This document shows positions 55,545 to 64,000 of a DNA stretch of 64,000 nucleotides, piece after piece. This DNA is from Chionoecetes opilio (Eukaryota > Arthropoda > Malacostraca > Decapoda > Majidae): positions 62,001 to 126,000 of the forward strand of contig JACEEZ010010936.1 of NCBI GenBank assembly GCA_016584305.1. The letters are read 5' to 3'. Within the stretch, counting starts at the first letter, position 1. Each line of letters opens with the position of its first letter. The notes under the pieces were generated by a model. It ran no database searches. It was not told where the DNA came from and saw only the letters and a program-made list of their open reading frames with translations. Position numbers and translations under genes: made by a program.

Positions 55545-55955
55545 TATACGTGATCTGGAATCTAGACAAACTATCGGATTGGAGCAAAAATTGGCTATTA
55601 AAATTTTATTCCGATAAATGTAAAGTAATGCATATAAGTAACGATAACCTCAAATATAACTATCGGATGCCGAATAAGTCGTTAACTAAAGTATAGTATT
55701 AAAAGGATGTAGGTGTCATCATTAGTAATGATCTTAAGACTAGTTCACATTGCTTAGCTGCTTGTAAAAAGGCGAATATAATTTTGGGCTTCATTAAACA
55801 CAACTTTGAATATTAAATTATGAAAGTAATGACATGCATATACACGTCTTTGGTTAGGCCACACTTAGAATATGCCATTCAATTCTGGTCATCTTGTTTC
55901 GTAAAAGATGAAGCCAAATTATAATCAGTTCAAAGAAGAGCGACCAAACTTTTTC
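55545..55955 (+). pseudogene. LINE family E (CR1-like) RT, right part
   Basis: Encodes VIWNLDKLSDWSKNWLLKFY then SDKCKVMHISN, KANIILGFIKHNFEY, YTSLVRPHLEYAIQFWSS and SVQRRATKL with three stops. In CR1 proteins this follows the ADD box by ~20 residues, fitting the left part at 52255-52405. Confidence 0.75.
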
Positions 55956-56108
55956 CACTTGCGAAATTCATGAATAATATTTTTGTAAAAGCCAGGGTTT
56001 ACTGTATTAAGGGAGTCTCCTTCACAGACTCCCTCTCCTCTCTCCTCCCATCCCTACTTCCTCTCCCACTCTCTCTCTCTCAATGCAGTAGCAGTGGTTT
56101 GTTCTCAC

Positions 56109-56222
56109 CTGCAGGAACTTGGAGGTGTTAGCTGTGTGTAGCTTGTGGGAGGACATGAAGGGAGGGATGAAGTGCACATCTACATCCTGTCGCTGCTCCA
56201 CCAGAGTGCTGCTGATGCTCAC
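56109..56222 (-). CDS. TRAPPC10: TRAPPC10 exon 6 of 9 in window
   Basis: A 114-bp minus-strand exon (38 codons, phase 0). It reads VSISSTLVEQRQDVDVHF then IPPFMSSHKLHTANTSKFLQ, matching the V-P-F-x-x-x-H-x-L block of animal TRAPPC10. The donor CAG/GTGAGA is strong. The acceptor (GGTGAAG) lacks a good pyrimidine tract, so the left edge is chosen from frame and conservation and is the least certain boundary of the set. Confidence 0.8.
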
Positions 56223-56390
56223 CTTCACCGCCACCAAGACCACACATCATTAATAATATTGCCATAATATTTGTTTCCAATATATCACCTGCCATAGCAG
56301 CCTCATTCTACCATATATACATATTTTGTACTCCAACATTATCAATACACAGTCTGCATCTATTGCCTTCAGTCCTCTGTGCTGTCTCAC

Positions 56391-56597
56391 CATGTGTTCA
56401 ATGGTTGCTGCATCCCGCTGGGGGCCCAGCTCAGCCAGAACTATGAGGGGAGCGCTGACTGAGGAGAATGGTTCAACTTCTGGTAGCTGTATTTCTACGT
56501 CTCTTTCCAGTGGGCTGTCCTTCTCCTCCTCCTCTTCCTCCTTTGCTTGTCTTCTCATGGTAAGACCCCGAGAGCTACGCAGCTTCACCACAGTTCC
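56391..56597 (-). CDS. TRAPPC10: TRAPPC10 exon 5 of 9 in window
   Basis: A 207-bp minus-strand exon (69 codons, phase 0 both sides), acceptor CTTCAG, donor ATG/GTGAGA. It starts GTVVKLRSSRGL, includes a highly acidic EEEEEEKD stretch and ends APLIVLAELGPQRDAATIEHM. This is the segment preceding the last immunoglobulin-like domain of TRAPPC10. It is less conserved than its neighbours, but it is in the right order and frame. Confidence 0.8.
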
Positions 56598-57385
56598 CTG
56601 AAGCAGCAAAAAACATGCCAATACTAGTGGCTCACCAGCAAGGACTTCCCTTACTCAGGTCCAAACAGGAGGGTGGGCAAGAGTATGTCAGCTTTTGAAC
56701 CTAGGTAGTTAAGGGGCATGAGAGCTGGCAGCATTCCTCATGTCTGGATGGGTCAACAGTCAACACCTCTTAGCCAAAAACAATGATGGAAAAGATCCCC
56801 ATGCCTGACACAGTGCTAGGACCCATAAATTGTCTATTTAGGTAATGTTAGTGGCAACATAACTTGCAACATTAAGTTATAAAATTATGTACAGGTGCAG
56901 TCAGTTACAAGTCAGTTACTAAAATCATGAACCTCCCAACCTGACACTCTCTACCATGCGGCCTTAAGTGAGGATGTTTCCCTTGGATACAAGATGCTTT
57001 GGACAAAATATCCTCTACCCATAAACCACAACATAAAGGTCAAGTAGGTGAAGTTTATGATTCTAATAACTACCACTACTACTACCTGCAAACATAATTA
57101 AGCAACATTTTCATTCAAAGTATCATAACAGATGGCTCAAAATTTCCAAAGTTGGAAGAAATACGGTCTCCAAGAAAGGCTTATCCTATTAATAATAATC
57201 ATACGAGAAGCATTTCTGCCCAACATATGTTTTTTAATATCATAGTCATCCACAGCTCCATTTCTATTCTAACTTCAACTCCATGCCTTGCAATAATTTG
57301 GTAATGAAAACATTGTTGCCTCATGAAAATGTTCGAGAAAGCCATCCACATAACACATAACAGCATGCGTGAGAAGGGGCAGTAC
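56598..57385. other. TRAPPC10 intron, nothing else recognised
   Basis: 788 bp without a repeat or reading frame that I recognise. It appears to be unique intron sequence. Confidence 0.5.
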
Positions 57386-57607
57386 CTTGGCAATGCTGGA
57401 GCTGCCACTGTGCACGGTGAGCACCATCTCTTAGGTCACTCCAGCTAGCAGATCTCGGCTTCCCTTGCCCAGACACACCCTGGGACTCTCACTCACCACT
57501 TCCAGGGTGAGAGGAGGTCCTCCCACACTCCATCGGCCACACACAAACTCCACCTGCTCTAAGGCCAACACCACCTGGCTGGCTGAGTATTTCCTTTTTT
57601 TCTCCAC
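57386..57607 (-). CDS. TRAPPC10: TRAPPC10 exon 4 of 9 in window, with an in-frame stop
   Basis: A 222-bp minus-strand exon (74 codons, phase 0 both sides), acceptor ATCAG, donor AAG/GTACTG. It encodes SASQVVLALEQVEFV and then RDLLAGVT, stop, EMVLTVHSGSSSIAK. Animal TRAPPC10 has an LLAG-x-x-Q segment here, and the stop falls on the glutamine. TAA differs from CAA by one base. Everything around it is open and conserved, so the exon is real and the stop is a point change: variant, null allele or base error. Confidence 0.85.
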
Positions 57608-57726
57608 CTGATGGCAATATATTTGTGATATTAAGGGAGATTACAAAGCTTTACTATTAATAGTATTATGATTTATTACTACATTTTAGGAATCAATGAT
57701 ATTCAAATCACTTTGCTACAACATAC

Positions 57727-57856
57727 CTTAGTGTGGAGAACTATAGTGTTTGGTCCAGGTCGAATTATCACATCTTTGGCAGAAAGACTGTCCCTCTGCT
57801 CCTCTTTCACAATGTTTCGGTCAACTTTGTACAGTCCACCCTGACTATCTCGCCGC
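57727..57856 (-). CDS. TRAPPC10: TRAPPC10 exon 3 of 9 in window
   Basis: A 130-bp minus-strand exon, phase 2 in and phase 0 out (43 codons plus one completing base). It carries the conserved RRDS start and ends with VIIRPGPNTIVLHTK, which fits the L-x-P-G-x-N-x-I-x-x-x-x-K motif of this region in animals. Acceptor TGTGCAG, donor AAG/GTATGT. It is separated from the next exon by only 119 bp, the smallest intron seen. Confidence 0.88.
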
Positions 57857-58138
57857 CTGCACAGCAATTAAACAACTTCAGAGATGGAAACAGATAAAAA
57901 GCTATGCAAGGACACAAAGAAATGTGGTTAATGAGTGGGCTAATGCTTAAGCTTTGTTCATAAACAAGCATTGGCATAAGCCACTCCCATTATCATGATT
58001 GTTTCATCCTCTCATAATTGTTATTGGTAATCAGTTATCATCTGCACTTTTCAGTACCTTATAAACACTGGTATGAGCAAGAAACAAATTGATAATGATG
58101 ATGATGTGACCCTTGACCCCAAGTCCTCAGTATCTCAC

Positions 58139-58408
58139 CTTAAGACCTTGTGAGAGTTGGGGCAGGTTACAGAGGCTGAGGAGAGAGACTTGTCCTGCTT
58201 GTATTCCAGGTGAAGGGTCATGGGAAGAGACTGGATCATGAGGTTCATCTTGTTGCCCTCCGCCTCAGAGCTCTCGGTGGGAACACTACTGCCACTACTG
58301 CTGCTACTGGTGGTGCTTGTGGTAGTGCTGCTGGTAGTACTACTACTGGTGGTGCTAGTGGTGCTGCTGGTGCTGTGTTCTGTGTCAATGGTGCTGCTTC
58401 CACTGCTG
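58139..58408 (-). CDS. TRAPPC10: TRAPPC10 exon 2 of 9 in window
   Basis: A 270-bp minus-strand exon. The first half is a Ser/Thr low-complexity run of about 40 residues encoded by imprecise AGC/ACC repeats. The second half returns to conserved sequence and ends CPNSHKVLR, continuing RRDS in the next exon, which matches the animal TRAPPC10 C-x-N-x-H-x-L-L-R-R block. The acceptor is CAGCAG, so a tandem NAGNAG choice could add or drop one serine without changing frame. The donor is AAG/GTGAGA. The serine run looks lineage-specific. Confidence 0.85.
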
Positions 58409-59256
58409 CTGAAATCAAATAATCTTTGTAAAACTAGTGCCCTGTTATTAAAACGTTGATTTATAAAGATGACTTGTGTAGCAAAAGAAATTATAATGCT
58501 GCAGTTTTAACAATGGATTCTCCCACTGATATACAGATTCATTGTAAAACTGGTAGTTATATATTATGGTATGTGAAAGATTCAGTCCAATAACTGAATT
58601 AGGAATAAATTTAATTTAGCAGGATTGGTTTTATTCAAGATGTACTTCATCTAGACTTCTGTCTCAGCCATGTCAACAAATCACTTCCACTGTATCTTTT
58701 TCATGTGGCTTACCGTCTAGCTAAACAAAATGGATCCCTGATGAAGCTGTCAGTTCAGACCTGTCACGTTAGCAAGTGTAATAAAATGGTAACCGAAACC
58801 CCACAATTGCATAGCGTGGCACAAATAAGGGTATGCACAAGGAATACCATGATAAACACAACATAGAAGTTGACACATGTACACTCTTTGCTTACAAGTA
58901 TAGATTCATTACATATATATTAACTACTTGTGTGGGAAAGATAATTCCAAAGGGAGTCTGTGGGAGACAGTCTGCTTCACATCCAATGAACAACCTACTT
59001 GCAAATTTTTTCTCAATTATCAATGTCTATGGTAACTAAATGTATAAAAGGTAAATACAATAAAATTTTAGGGAGGAATACAGCGATATAGCATGTGGGC
59101 ATCCCTTGTTCTACTCTCTTCTTTTCTTAAGAGTGGATCCATGTCAGGAGGATTTTTGTTATAAATCATCTCTTTTGTCACCTGGAAAATCATTTATCAA
59201 GAAAATAGTTCCTGGTCCTGTAATTAGTTTGAATAATATTGAATTACGAGACAAAC
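58409..59256. other. TRAPPC10 intron, nothing else recognised
   Basis: 848 bp of AT-rich intron without recognised repeats. Confidence 0.5.
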
Positions 59257-59392
59257 CTGTGTGGTGTGCCTGCATTCTGTGTCTTGCCACCTCCTTGCAG
59301 ACCCAAGGGGCCACTTTTGCCCTCAGAGTCAGCAGTGCGGCGGCCTGAGCTGGCCTCGTTCTCATCATCCCAATGGTGCAGTGACACATGGA
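59257..59392 (-). CDS. TRAPPC10: TRAPPC10 exon 1 of 9 in window
   Basis: Minus-strand exon of 136 bp: 2 bases, 44 codons, 2 bases. It begins after a TTCAG acceptor and ends in CACAG before GTTTGT. It opens HVSLHHWDDENEASSGRR, which fits the beta-strand segment just before the variable linker of TRAPPC10. The rest is a Gly/Ser/Lys-rich linker. Its phase-2 donor matches the next exon. Assignment rests mainly on frame continuity with better-conserved exons. Confidence 0.7.
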
Positions 59393-59954
59393 CTGAAGTG
59401 CAGCTGTAATTACATTATGCATTATTCTACCAAGGACTATAATTAAGTATTTTCTCAAGATACTCCTAAATGAGCACTCTTTGTCTGCAGATCAAAATTA
59501 TTCCATCATTCTACATGACTACATGTATTCTACATGTAGTCATGTAGTCACTACTACATTCTACATGTATGACATTTGTGTTAGAAATTATAAAGGAAAG
59601 CTTAAAGAGAATGCAATAAAATAGATAAATGAGAACATCAAATGGCGAGAAGTGGGTTTAAACTCAATATATGAAGCAATAATCTAAAATATATGCAATT
59701 CTGAATCAAGAAAACATTTACATCCACAACATATCTTTGCTAATTCACTGACATGCCATTAGCCTCCCTGTGATGTTCCTTCATTGAGCAGTTCACTCAT
59801 CCTGCCAACACAAGCCACCTAACACTGCACTCCATCTCACTATTCTTTTATCTTTACTTTATCAACACCAGGTGGCTAACACTTCAGTGCTTCCTGCCTA
59901 ACTATTCTCCACTTGCATATCTTATTTTGTTTATCTTTTAATGTTTTCTTTCCT
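59393..59954. other. TRAPPC10 intron, nothing recognised
   Basis: Includes a small duplicated TACATGTAGTCA/CTACATTCTACATG patch at 59515-59570. No upstream exon was found. Confidence 0.45.
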
Positions 59955-60038
59955 ATCTAGGTAACAGGACCTACCTCGTGTAGGTCTAGCGGCCTCTTGT
60001 AGCTACCTTATTTTTTATGTTCTTCTTATGTTCTTAAA
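59955..60038 (+). mobile_element. LINE B 3' UTR stub
   Basis: TAGGTAACAGGACCTACCTC, GCGGCCTCTTGTAGCTACC and TTCTTATG repeats: the last ~80 bp of LINE B. Confidence 0.8.
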
Positions 60039-60286
60039 TAGGATTCTTTAATTTTGAGGGGGGGCGGAGAAATGGGGAAAAAAGGGGGAGAGAGAAAGGG
60101 TTTGGGGCATAAAATTGATGTATGTAATGTCCACTAATTCATGTAAAAAATTGCAGAGATTCAATGAAAACTAATGTCTTTATGGCACAGTCACTATTTT
60201 GCCGGATGCTCTCCTTAAGGTAAACTTTAGGGACAGACGAGGCTGATTTGGCACGTATCCGTGGGGGGTGTATTCCTTTGGTGTAG
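60039..60286. other. No recognised feature
   Basis: Contains a G/A-rich patch (60055-60110). No gene or repeat call. Confidence 0.35.
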
Positions 60287-60820
60287 GGTAAAGATGGGGC
60301 CATATGCTATGCTGCGCGTGGCCTCAGTGCTCATCTCCATCGCATTAGCCTTTGAGTGATGGGTGACAACCCGCTACCCCTGGACACAGGGCTAGTGTGA
60401 CATCCGGGTTACCACAGTTACCTTGCCAAGGTTTCCCCAGGTACCGTATTTTACGGCTTATAAGAGCTTATAAGGCTTTTTTTCCTAAAAAATACCCAGA
60501 AAAATACTCGTGCGTCTTCCAACACGAATGTTGGAATGAAACTGCTGCCAAGACTGGAGGGAACCGTTCCGCGGCAACTTTCACCTCGGCAGATTGGCAC
60601 CAACATCACCACCTATCGTCTGCTGGTGCTGATGTATCATTTACCACCAGGCTGTCCGTACACAAGCTAAGACTCTATATGAAGTCTGCCACCAAGACTG
60701 GCGGGAGCCGTTCCGCGGCAACTTCCGCCTCGGCAGATTGGCCTCAACAATGCCACCTATCATCTGCTAGTGTTACTGCGGCATTTACCACCAGGCTGTC
60801 ACATGTATCACAAGTCCTGG

Positions 60821-60859
<39 letters not shown>

Positions 60860-61056
60860 TTTATTTCCAAAATCAGGGTGCGTCTTCCAAGATGCAGCGT
60901 CTTATAAGCCATAAAATACGGTACCCGTTTATCGACCAACCCCGAAAGGGAGCATGAACAGCTGGTTGGGCTGGCCGCTGACTGCCCTGGCCCGGATTTG
61001 AACCAGGGCCTGCAGATTCGTAGCCAGGCACGCTAGCCACTACACCACGGAGGATT
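60287..61056 (-). mobile_element. SINE-2, minus strand, split by T6
   Basis: Body (TAAAGATGGGGCCATATGCT to GTTTCCCCAGGTA), T6 insertion, then CCCGTTTATCGACCAACCCC and the tRNA-like head (TTTGAACCAGGGCC, GCACGCTAGCCACTACACCA). The uninterrupted equivalent is at 5140-5160. Confidence 0.85.
60444..60921. mobile_element. T6 TIR element (478 bp)
   Basis: Ends CCGTATTTTACGGCTTATAA and, inverted, CCGTATTTTATGGCTTATAA, with TA at 60442-60443 and 60922-60923. The interior has two direct ~125-bp units (CCGTTCCGCGGCAACTT at 60568 and 60708), each with ACCACCAGGCTGTC, followed by poly-T. No transposase. Confidence 0.88.
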
Positions 61057-61432
61057 CTTAGGTATAGTAAGGGTATTTTGTGTTAAGTACATGTATACTT
61101 GTCTATAGTATATTTATAAATATTGGTGCTTTTGTTTTACTTCCGCCTCTCTAAATTAACCGCTCGGCTCAGAGAATGCTACAAAAGTGTAGATGTGTAT
61201 CCCCTGAATGTAAATAGAGAAAACGGAGGAAAGTGGGGTGTTAGAAATGGAATCTCATCAACAAAACAATTGACATTGTGAGCAACGGTGAAGATGAATA
61301 TCACCTGGATGTAAATAGAGAAAATGGAAAAAGAAAGTGTTAGCAAAGGGATCACATCACAAACTCATGTAAAATTGCTCCTCTGAAAGAGACAAGCCTA
61401 CGATGTGTCGGCTCGCATTCACGTTACCAATA
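61057..61432. other. No recognised feature
   Basis: Contains two imperfect copies of CCTGGATGTAAATAGAGAAA (61205 and 61305), a ~100-bp direct repeat. Nothing else. Confidence 0.4.
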
Positions 61433-61597
61433 ATACACACAACCCTCGTTTTCCGGACCTCCATTTCCCGGATATCGTATTTGCCGGTCAAAATCCGAGG
61501 TCCAGGGATATGTCAAGAGTCCCGGACAAATGCCTGGTCCAGTCCGTAAATCGACAAAGTTGTCTGCGGTCCGAGCGTCTCCTGTCACCCCTGGGGG
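61433..61597 (+). mobile_element. T5 left-end fragment
   Basis: ACACAACCCTCGTTTTCCGG, CCATTTCCCGGATATCG and AAATCGACAAAGTTGT as in T5a. It is cut at CTCCTGTCACCCCTGG, before the 153-bp array. Confidence 0.75.
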
Positions 61598-63218
61598 CAC
61601 ATTCAAAGACGCTTACCTCCATCGTTGTTAGCTTAACATCTGTCATCAGCTGTTTTGGCATTCAAAGAGGAGATTGATGATGTCAGAGTTGTTGTTCACA
61701 AGGCAACTGCTTATAGGGTGGTTTAAGGAAGCTACGTACATAAAAATCCTCATAAATTGAGTATATATGATGTTTTCTGACTCAAGAACTGAACAGGGCA
61801 AGTATACAAACGAAATTAGGCCATATAACAAACCCAGGCACTTGTGGTGATTTTGTTCTGTGGGGATGTGTCAAGAGAGCTGAGCATCTCACCCGGGTAG
61901 CAATGCCAGACAGCACCACGCATGGCTCTGTGGCAGACAGCACCTACACGTATGTGGTCACACTTTTCCTTAATTAAACCCGAGCACCTGTCCCCCCAGC
62001 AGTGAATGGGTACCAGATGTTAGCCGGAGGTGTGGCAGGGAAAGAAGGAATAATGGAATAGCTGGAGAATACAAGGAATTGAACCACAGTTGTGTGTGTG
62101 TAGGTGGGAACAGGTGTTGCCGAAGCAACGGAGGTGAGGAAGGATTTGATCTGAGGTGATCAAATTACCGTATTTGCCGGCGCATAAGACGCACTTTTTT
62201 CCCTTAAAAAGGAATGCAAAGTTCACCCTGCGTCTAATGCGGCCATATTAGCGCATGAGAGGTCGGGCAGAGAATGCAGAACAGCCGGTGGTATATTACT
62301 AAAGGGGTCTGGAGTTATCTATGTTGAGCAGTAGTTCACTGAGCACAAATTTGTAGCTGTGTTATCAACAGTAATGCATAATACTAAGAAAAGGTTGGAG
62401 TTTAAGAGAAAATAAGAGTTGGGGCAACAAGATAGCGATTGTTGCTGCCAAGGTGGCCGTGTCAGATGTAAACATCATCCACCCCCTTCTGCTGTTCTCC
62501 ATTGTAAAACGTCTGATAAAACGTCTCGGCGACGCCCTCCGCGCACCCACTATGGGTCATTACCGCTCAGACTCCTCCCCGCACCCATGGAAAAGACAAA
62601 CATCCCGCATATTAGACATCGCCTTAACCCGCATTCGACTCGGGCCACACAAGTTGACACAACAGTTGAAATGAGATGATAGAAGGGAGGCAGAAAATAG
62701 TGTTGGAATTTTCGCTGGAATAAGTATTGTTGATAAATGGAATAGTGAAACAACCCAGCTAACCATCACCGGCGGGCTGACGTAGGCCGTAGAGCGGCGA
62801 ACGGCGGCAAATTTACCTCTGTCAGCCCTCCAAAGGCCCGCTGGTGTATTTTCAGACGGGATAATTTACTATGTTGAAAATTAATGTACAGAATTTCAAG
62901 AATTGAATATTTCTATGTGTAAACATTTTGAAACAACAGTTATATGATTATCTTGCTGTAGTATTACATCAGTAGTGACAAGCAGCGGCAACTTGACGTC
63001 AATCCTCCGGAGGCCCGCTGGGCGCTGAGTACGTATTTGTAAGTGGGAAATATTCATTTCATATTATATATATATATTAACTCAGTAATATACATAGTAT
63101 CTCAATATCGGTACCATCACTATTATTAGGCCTGTTCAAGCTATTAAAAATTGTTAAAAAAAAATTTATAATAGTTTATAGAAATTATCATATTTCAGTT
63201 TATTATATTTCTGTATTC
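61598..63218. other. Mixed intergenic/intronic sequence, mostly unrecognised
   Basis: 62162-62260 begins CCGTATTTGCCGGCGCATAA, an end resembling T6 and other pogo-type families. I found no matching right end. 62400-62680 has short frames in several phases with no recognisable domain. Two patches (62806-62860 and 63000-63040) share AGGCCCGCTGG. I call no gene here. Confidence 0.4.
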
Positions 63219-64000
63219 TGGTTTGATAACTGGTCTGTATTCTGGGACTGAGAGTGCTGTGAAGTGTGGGGCAGGTGTATCCAGCTTCTTTCCTGTGAAT
63301 ACAGGAGTGAGGCAAGGGTGCGTCCTTGCCCCATCACTTTTCAACGCTTGTATGGACTGGGTATTGGACAAGGTTGTAGATCAATGTGATTGTGGAGCAT
63401 CCGTCGGCAACACCAAGATCACTGATCTTGTTTTTGCCGATGATGCAGTAATCTTTGCTGAGTCGCTGGAGGTCCTGGTGATGGCTCTCGAGGCGCTGCA
63501 CGAGGAGGCAAAGCCTTTGGGACTTGAGGTCTCCTGGCTCAAGACCAAGGTCCAGGTGTTTGGAGACTTACTAGATGAAGCAGTACAGTCTGTTCATGCA
63601 TGTGGCGAGGACATTGAGATCTTGGAAAGTTTTACATACCTTGGTAGCGCAGTCCATAATGACGGCGGGTCACGTCAAGAAGTCTTACGGCGGATTGGCA
63701 TAGCCCACGGTGTTATGGACTCGCTCAGCGGGAGTATTTGGCGTTGTCGGTACCTATGCAGGAGGACAAAGATCCGGATCTTCAAGTCGCTTGTGATCCC
63801 TGTCTTACTCTATGGTTGTGAGACATGGACACTAAATAGTGACTTGAAGAGACGAATCAATGCCTTTGGCAATAAGTGTCTTCGCAGAATCATGGGGTAT
63901 CGCTGGGATGATTACGTGTCAAATCAGCGATTGCACCGTGAGACTGAATCGAGGCCTATTACCTGCATAGTCCGTCAGCGCCAACTTCGGCTATATGGGC
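63219..64000 (+). CDS. RTE reverse transcriptase, second copy, runs off the window
   Basis: Open without a stop from GTTTGATAACTGGTCTGTAT to the last base. It encodes GTESAVKCGAGVSSFF, NTGVRQGCVLAPSLFNA, TDLVFADDAVIFAESL (catalytic ADD), YLGSAVHNDGGSRQE, LLYGCETWTLN and YRWDDYVSN, ending in QRQLRLYG at the edge. It is inverted relative to the copy at 7686-10232 and nearly identical in protein. 5'-truncated in the middle of RT, so non-autonomous despite the open frame. Confidence 0.92.

Noticed and set aside
57386..57607. Internal intron in TRAPPC10 exon 4 using GTGAGT after GAAGTG to remove the stop
   Set aside because: It would delete the conserved LLAG segment and leave 22 coding bases, giving a phase incompatible with the next exon.
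58210..58459. Plus-strand frames rich in Ala/Gly/Thr or Leu/Val
   Set aside because: They are antisense shadows of the Ser/Thr-rich TRAPPC10 exon.
62419..62679. Short plus- and minus-strand frames of 60-86 codons
   Set aside because: Overlapping frames in several phases, no domain, no splice context consistent with TRAPPC10.
60039..64000. Further upstream TRAPPC10 exons
   Set aside because: No segment with splice sites and matching conserved blocks was seen. The region is largely SINE, MITE and RTE sequence.

Overview
This is animal (eukaryotic) nuclear DNA, and a decapod crustacean is the best guess. One host gene has long, transposon-filled introns. The non-LTR, Copia-like and tRNA-SINE families present are of the kinds I know from crab, shrimp and crayfish assemblies. 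There are no operons or bacterial signals. The species call is inference.

The only host gene I can support is on the minus strand: nine consecutive, phase-compatible exons of TRAPPC10 (TRAPP II subunit; yeast Trs130), from 59392 down to 12698. They cover about 534 codons of the middle and C-terminal half. Introns near the 5' end of this segment are 0.1-0.9 kb. The last three in the window are about 6.0, 9.4 and 27.5 kb, and nearly all their length is mobile DNA. One exon carries an in-frame TAA at 57431-57433, in place of a glutamine in the animal protein as I remember it. The N-terminal exons lie beyond 64000 and the last exon(s) before base 1.

Regions. 1-11.5 kb: 3' halves of several LINEs nested in each other (a CR1-like element inside a third LINE, an RTE element inside that), plus SINEs and a pogo-type element. 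11.5-13 kb: a SINE and a TRAPPC10 exon. 13-14.1 kb: a pogo-style TIR element carrying a 153-bp array. 14.1-24.1 kb: an autonomous Tigger/pogo transposon, broken open by five other elements whose TA target duplications let the original be traced. 24.1-29.7 kb: more TIR elements, SINEs and TA tracts, with an indel-rich copy at 27.5-28.4 kb. 29.9-34.7 kb: a foldback element containing a second palindromic element, which contains an LTR retrotransposon, plus a hAT element with an 8-bp duplication. 34.7-39.8 kb: two more hAT-type elements, a near-perfect 754-bp palindrome and another pogo-type element. 40.4-50.2 kb: two TRAPPC10 exons separated by an internally deleted LINE, two other LINEs and a complete 4.8-kb Copia element with 98-99% identical LTRs. 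50.2-55.9 kb: CT microsatellites and more LINEs, one of them at the centre of an inverted repeat. 56.1-59.4 kb: the compact exon cluster. 59.4-64 kb: SINE and MITE fragments and a second RTE copy running off the edge.

How the parts relate: the mobile elements are parasites of the TRAPPC10 introns, not a pathway. At least six TIR families share pogo/Tigger features: TA duplications, 20-bp-class ends and iterated subterminal motifs. Only one has a recognisable, though broken, transposase here.
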